This document shows positions 4,632 to 6,205 of a stretch of 6,205 nt of DNA, one piece after another (within the stretch, counting starts at the first letter, position 1; every line of letters begins with the position of its first letter). The notes beneath the pieces are model-generated. The model ran no database searches, was not told the origin of the DNA, and was given only the letters and a program-made list of their open reading frames with translations. A program made the position numbers and the translations under genes. The stretch comes from Fimbriimonadaceae bacterium. GTDB taxonomy: Bacteria > Armatimonadota > Fimbriimonadia > Fimbriimonadales > Fimbriimonadaceae. Where the stretch lies: contig JACFNW010000144.1 of NCBI GenBank assembly GCA_019454665.1, positions 1 through 6,205 of the forward strand, read 5' to 3'.

Positions 4632-5780
4632 GTGCCCCGGGAGGTCGTTCGCGCGTCCAAACCCTACGTGGGTTTTCGAGCGTTGCTTCCGTTCGGTATC
4701 GGCGTCGGCGTTGCTTGCGCCGCGCTCGGCGCAACCGCCGATGCCCCAACCGTGACGGCCCTCTCGGCGATCGCGATGGACGCTGAGACGGGGCGCGTGC
4801 TTTTCGAAAAGGACGCCGACGCCATCCGCTACCCCGCCAGCACCACCAAGGTGATGACGGCCCTGCTCATGATCGAGCGGCTCGACCACCAGAAGTGGTA
4901 CGCCGCCCCGAAGGAGGTCGAGACCGTCACAGGCTCCAGCCTTTACATGAAGCCCGGCGAGCGGCTGCGCGGCTACGACCTGATTCAGGCCGTGATGTTG
5001 CGCAGCGCGAACGATGCCGCCGTCACGGGCGCCGTCCACATCTCCGGCTCGGTCGAGAAGTTCTGCCAACTCATGAACGAGCGGGCCAAGGCGCTGGGTT
5101 GCGAGAACACCCACTTCAACAATCCGCACGGGCTGAACGACGACCTGCACACGACCACGGCCCGCGACCTGGCGCTCATCACGCGGGAAGCGATCAAGAA
5201 CCCGCTGTTCAACAAACTCGCCCGCATGCAGCGCACCACGATCCACCGACCCGAGAACCCGCAGGACGCCGTTCTGGTGAGCAAGAACCACTGGCTGCGC
5301 CAAGAGCCCACCGCCGACGGGATCAAGACGGGCTACACCGATCCCGCTGGAAGGTGCTTCATCGGCAGCGCCACGCGCAACGGTTTCCGCGTGATCACCG
5401 TGGTGCTCAAGAGCGAGGACACGTGGGCCGATACCGCTGCACTGACCGATTGGTGCTTCGACCAGTACCGAGTGGCGAACCTGGGCGAACAGGGCAAGGT
5501 CGTCACCGCCGAATCGGGAGCCCGGGTCGAACTGCTGCAATCGGTGCGGACGCTGGTGGGTGCCCAGGACGACTGGGAAGCCGACTTCGTCGAGCCCTCC
5601 GGTGGCGAACCGTACGTGCGATTCGTGGCCCGCGACGGCTGGGCGGTGCGGGTCGCCGCGCGCAAGCAGCCGCAGATGATGGCGGGGATGGGCTCGCCGA
5701 CCACTTGGGCGCTGGTGGCGCTGTTGGTGGGCGGTGCCTACGCCATGCGGCGCAAGTCGCGCAGAATCTCCCTGCCATGA
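4632..5780 (+). CDS. D-alanyl-D-alanine carboxypeptidase (PBP5/DacA-like, S11 family)
   Basis: A 382-residue low-molecular-weight penicillin-binding protein that removes the terminal D-alanine from peptidoglycan pentapeptides in the cell envelope. All three active-site motifs are present: SxxK as PASTTKVMTAL (S70, K73), SxN as RSANDAA (S125, N127), and KTG as DGIKTGYTDPAG (232-234). GCENTHFNNPHGLND (156-170) is a typical family stretch. Residues 14-38 look like a signal peptide with a hydrophobic core (ALLPFGIGVGVACAALG) and probable cleavage near ATADA. Residues 285-345 correspond to the small C-terminal beta domain. The C-terminus has a membrane helix (about 358-371) followed by MRRKSRR, so it is probably anchored by a real transmembrane segment rather than an amphipathic helix. 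GTG 4632 is chosen for its position after a TACCTT hexamer; ATG 4596 (overlapping the thiolase) and GTG 4668 (which still leaves a signal peptide) are alternatives. Its stop overlaps the next gene by four bases. Confidence 0.93.
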   Translation: MPREVVRASKPYVGFRALLPFGIGVGVACAALGATADAPTVTALSAIAMDAETGRVLFEKDADAIRYPASTTKVMTALLMIERLDHQKWYAAPKEVETVTGSSLYMKPGERLRGYDLIQAVMLRSANDAAVTGAVHISGSVEKFCQLMNERAKALGCENTHFNNPHGLNDDLHTTTARDLALITREAIKNPLFNKLARMQRTTIHRPENPQDAVLVSKNHWLRQEPTADGIKTGYTDPAGRCFIGSATRNGFRVITVVLKSEDTWADTAALTDWCFDQYRVANLGEQGKVVTAESGARVELLQSVRTLVGAQDDWEADFVEPSGGEPYVRFVARDGWAVRVAARKQPQMMAGMGSPTTWALVALLVGGAYAMRRKSRRISLP

Positions 5781-6205
5781 ACAAGCCCCGCGCCAAACAG
5801 CCCGACGATGGACGCGAGCGCCTGCACAAGCGCATCGCCGCTTCCGGGTTGTGCAGCCGCCGAGCCGCCGAAGAACTCATCAGCGGCGGACGCGTGACGG
5901 TCAACGGCCAAGTCGTGGTCGAAATGGGCGTCAAGGTCGGCCCGGACGACAAGGTGGCCGTGGACGGGACTGCCCTGCGCAGCGCCAAGCTCGATTACTT
6001 GGTGATGAACAAGCCTCGCGGCGTGGTGACCACCATGCGCGACCCGCAGGGTCGCCCGACGGTGGCCTCGCTTCTGCCCGACTTGCCTGCCACGCTCAAG
6101 CCCGTCGGCCGGCTCGACCAAGACACCGAGGGGCTGCTCGTGTTCACGAACGATGGCGAACTCGCCAACCGCCTCATCCACCCGAAGTACGGCGTGGAGA
6201 AGGAG
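5777..6205 (+). CDS. RluB/RsuA-family rRNA pseudouridine synthase (3' end outside window)
   Basis: The visible 143 residues hold an N-terminal S4 RNA-binding domain (about 14-62: RLHKRIAASGLCSRRAAEELISGG then RVTVNG) followed by the start of the RsuA/RluB/RluE catalytic domain. KPRGVVTT (79-86) and GRPTVASLLP (92-101) are family marks. The catalytic aspartate is D114 in VGRLDQDTEGLLVFTNDGELANRLIHP (110-136). The enzyme converts specific uridines of ribosomal RNA to pseudouridine in the cytoplasm; an RluB-like 23S rRNA target is most likely given the PEGRPTV-type loop, but RsuA or RluE-type specificity cannot be excluded from half a protein. It starts at ATG 5777 inside the carboxypeptidase stop (ATGA overlap), so the two genes are co-transcribed and coupled. 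A D,D-carboxypeptidase near an rluB-type gene is also known from Bacillus subtilis (the dacB-spmA-spmB-ypuL cluster), so this pairing is not unique. Confidence 0.93.
   Translation, partial: MNKPRAKQPDDGRERLHKRIAASGLCSRRAAEELISGGRVTVNGQVVVEMGVKVGPDDKVAVDGTALRSAKLDYLVMNKPRGVVTTMRDPQGRPTVASLLPDLPATLKPVGRLDQDTEGLLVFTNDGELANRLIHPKYGVEKE

Noticed and set aside
3417..5540. A 707-codon open frame on the minus strand that extends the thiolase by more than 300 codons upstream.
   Set aside because: The extension runs antisense through the carboxypeptidase active-site region, has no recognisable domain, and thiolases begin at the DEVVILSGVRTP segment. It is a side effect of high GC and few stops.
1..6205. 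tRNA, rRNA, CRISPR array, transposase or prophage genes.
   Set aside because: No cloverleaf-like segments, regularly spaced direct repeats, transposase motifs or terminal inverted repeats were seen; nearly all the sequence is explained by ordinary genes.

Overview
The window is a dense, high-GC bacterial chromosome segment. It carries nine protein-coding loci, two of which run off the window edges, and no RNA genes, insertion sequences or CRISPR arrays that I can see. Base use is strongly G/C at third codon positions throughout, so long open frames also appear antisense to the real genes. The organism cannot be fixed from this stretch. A free-living, high-GC bacterium with frequent leaderless transcription (a habit known from Deinococcota, Actinomycetota and some deep lineages such as Armatimonadota) fits what is seen. 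Armatimonadota is only a guess, from the style of the TIM-barrel protein and the small orphan genes.

Layout, left to right. (1) A leftward pair at 1-1197: a small BON-like domain protein whose stop overlaps the start of a CoA-transferase of the acetyl-CoA hydrolase/4-hydroxybutyrate CoA-transferase family, which is cut by the left edge. (2) A 74-bp divergent promoter region at 1198-1271. (3) A rightward pdeM-type metallophosphoesterase at 1272-1967, without the ligase or helicase genes it usually accompanies. (4) A non-coding stretch at 1968-2141 with several short palindromes, lying between convergent transcription units. (5) A leftward unit read from 4607 down to 2142: an acetyl-CoA acetyltransferase-type thiolase, a sugar-phosphate isomerase/epimerase-like TIM barrel coupled to it by a 1-base stop/start overlap, a 50-residue lysine- and histidine-rich orphan protein, and a small membrane protein gene that appears broken by a single-base frameshift. 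(6) A 24-bp divergent intergenic region built around GGTACC. (7) A rightward pair at 4632-6205: a D-alanyl-D-alanine carboxypeptidase overlapping by 4 bases an RluB/RsuA-type rRNA pseudouridine synthase, which is cut by the right edge.

Functionally the window mixes acyl-CoA metabolism (thiolase, CoA-transferase), DNA repair (PdeM), cell-wall maturation (carboxypeptidase) and ribosome modification (pseudouridine synthase). The signals most worth a second look are regulatory and small-scale: two leftward genes have a TAnnnT hexamer at exactly the same 6-nt distance from their ATG, as expected for leaderless mRNAs; the thiolase/carboxypeptidase gap seems to hold two -10 elements sharing one palindrome; and the 1968-2600 region holds undescribed small genes and a structured intergenic element. 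I did not find a clearly new multi-gene system.
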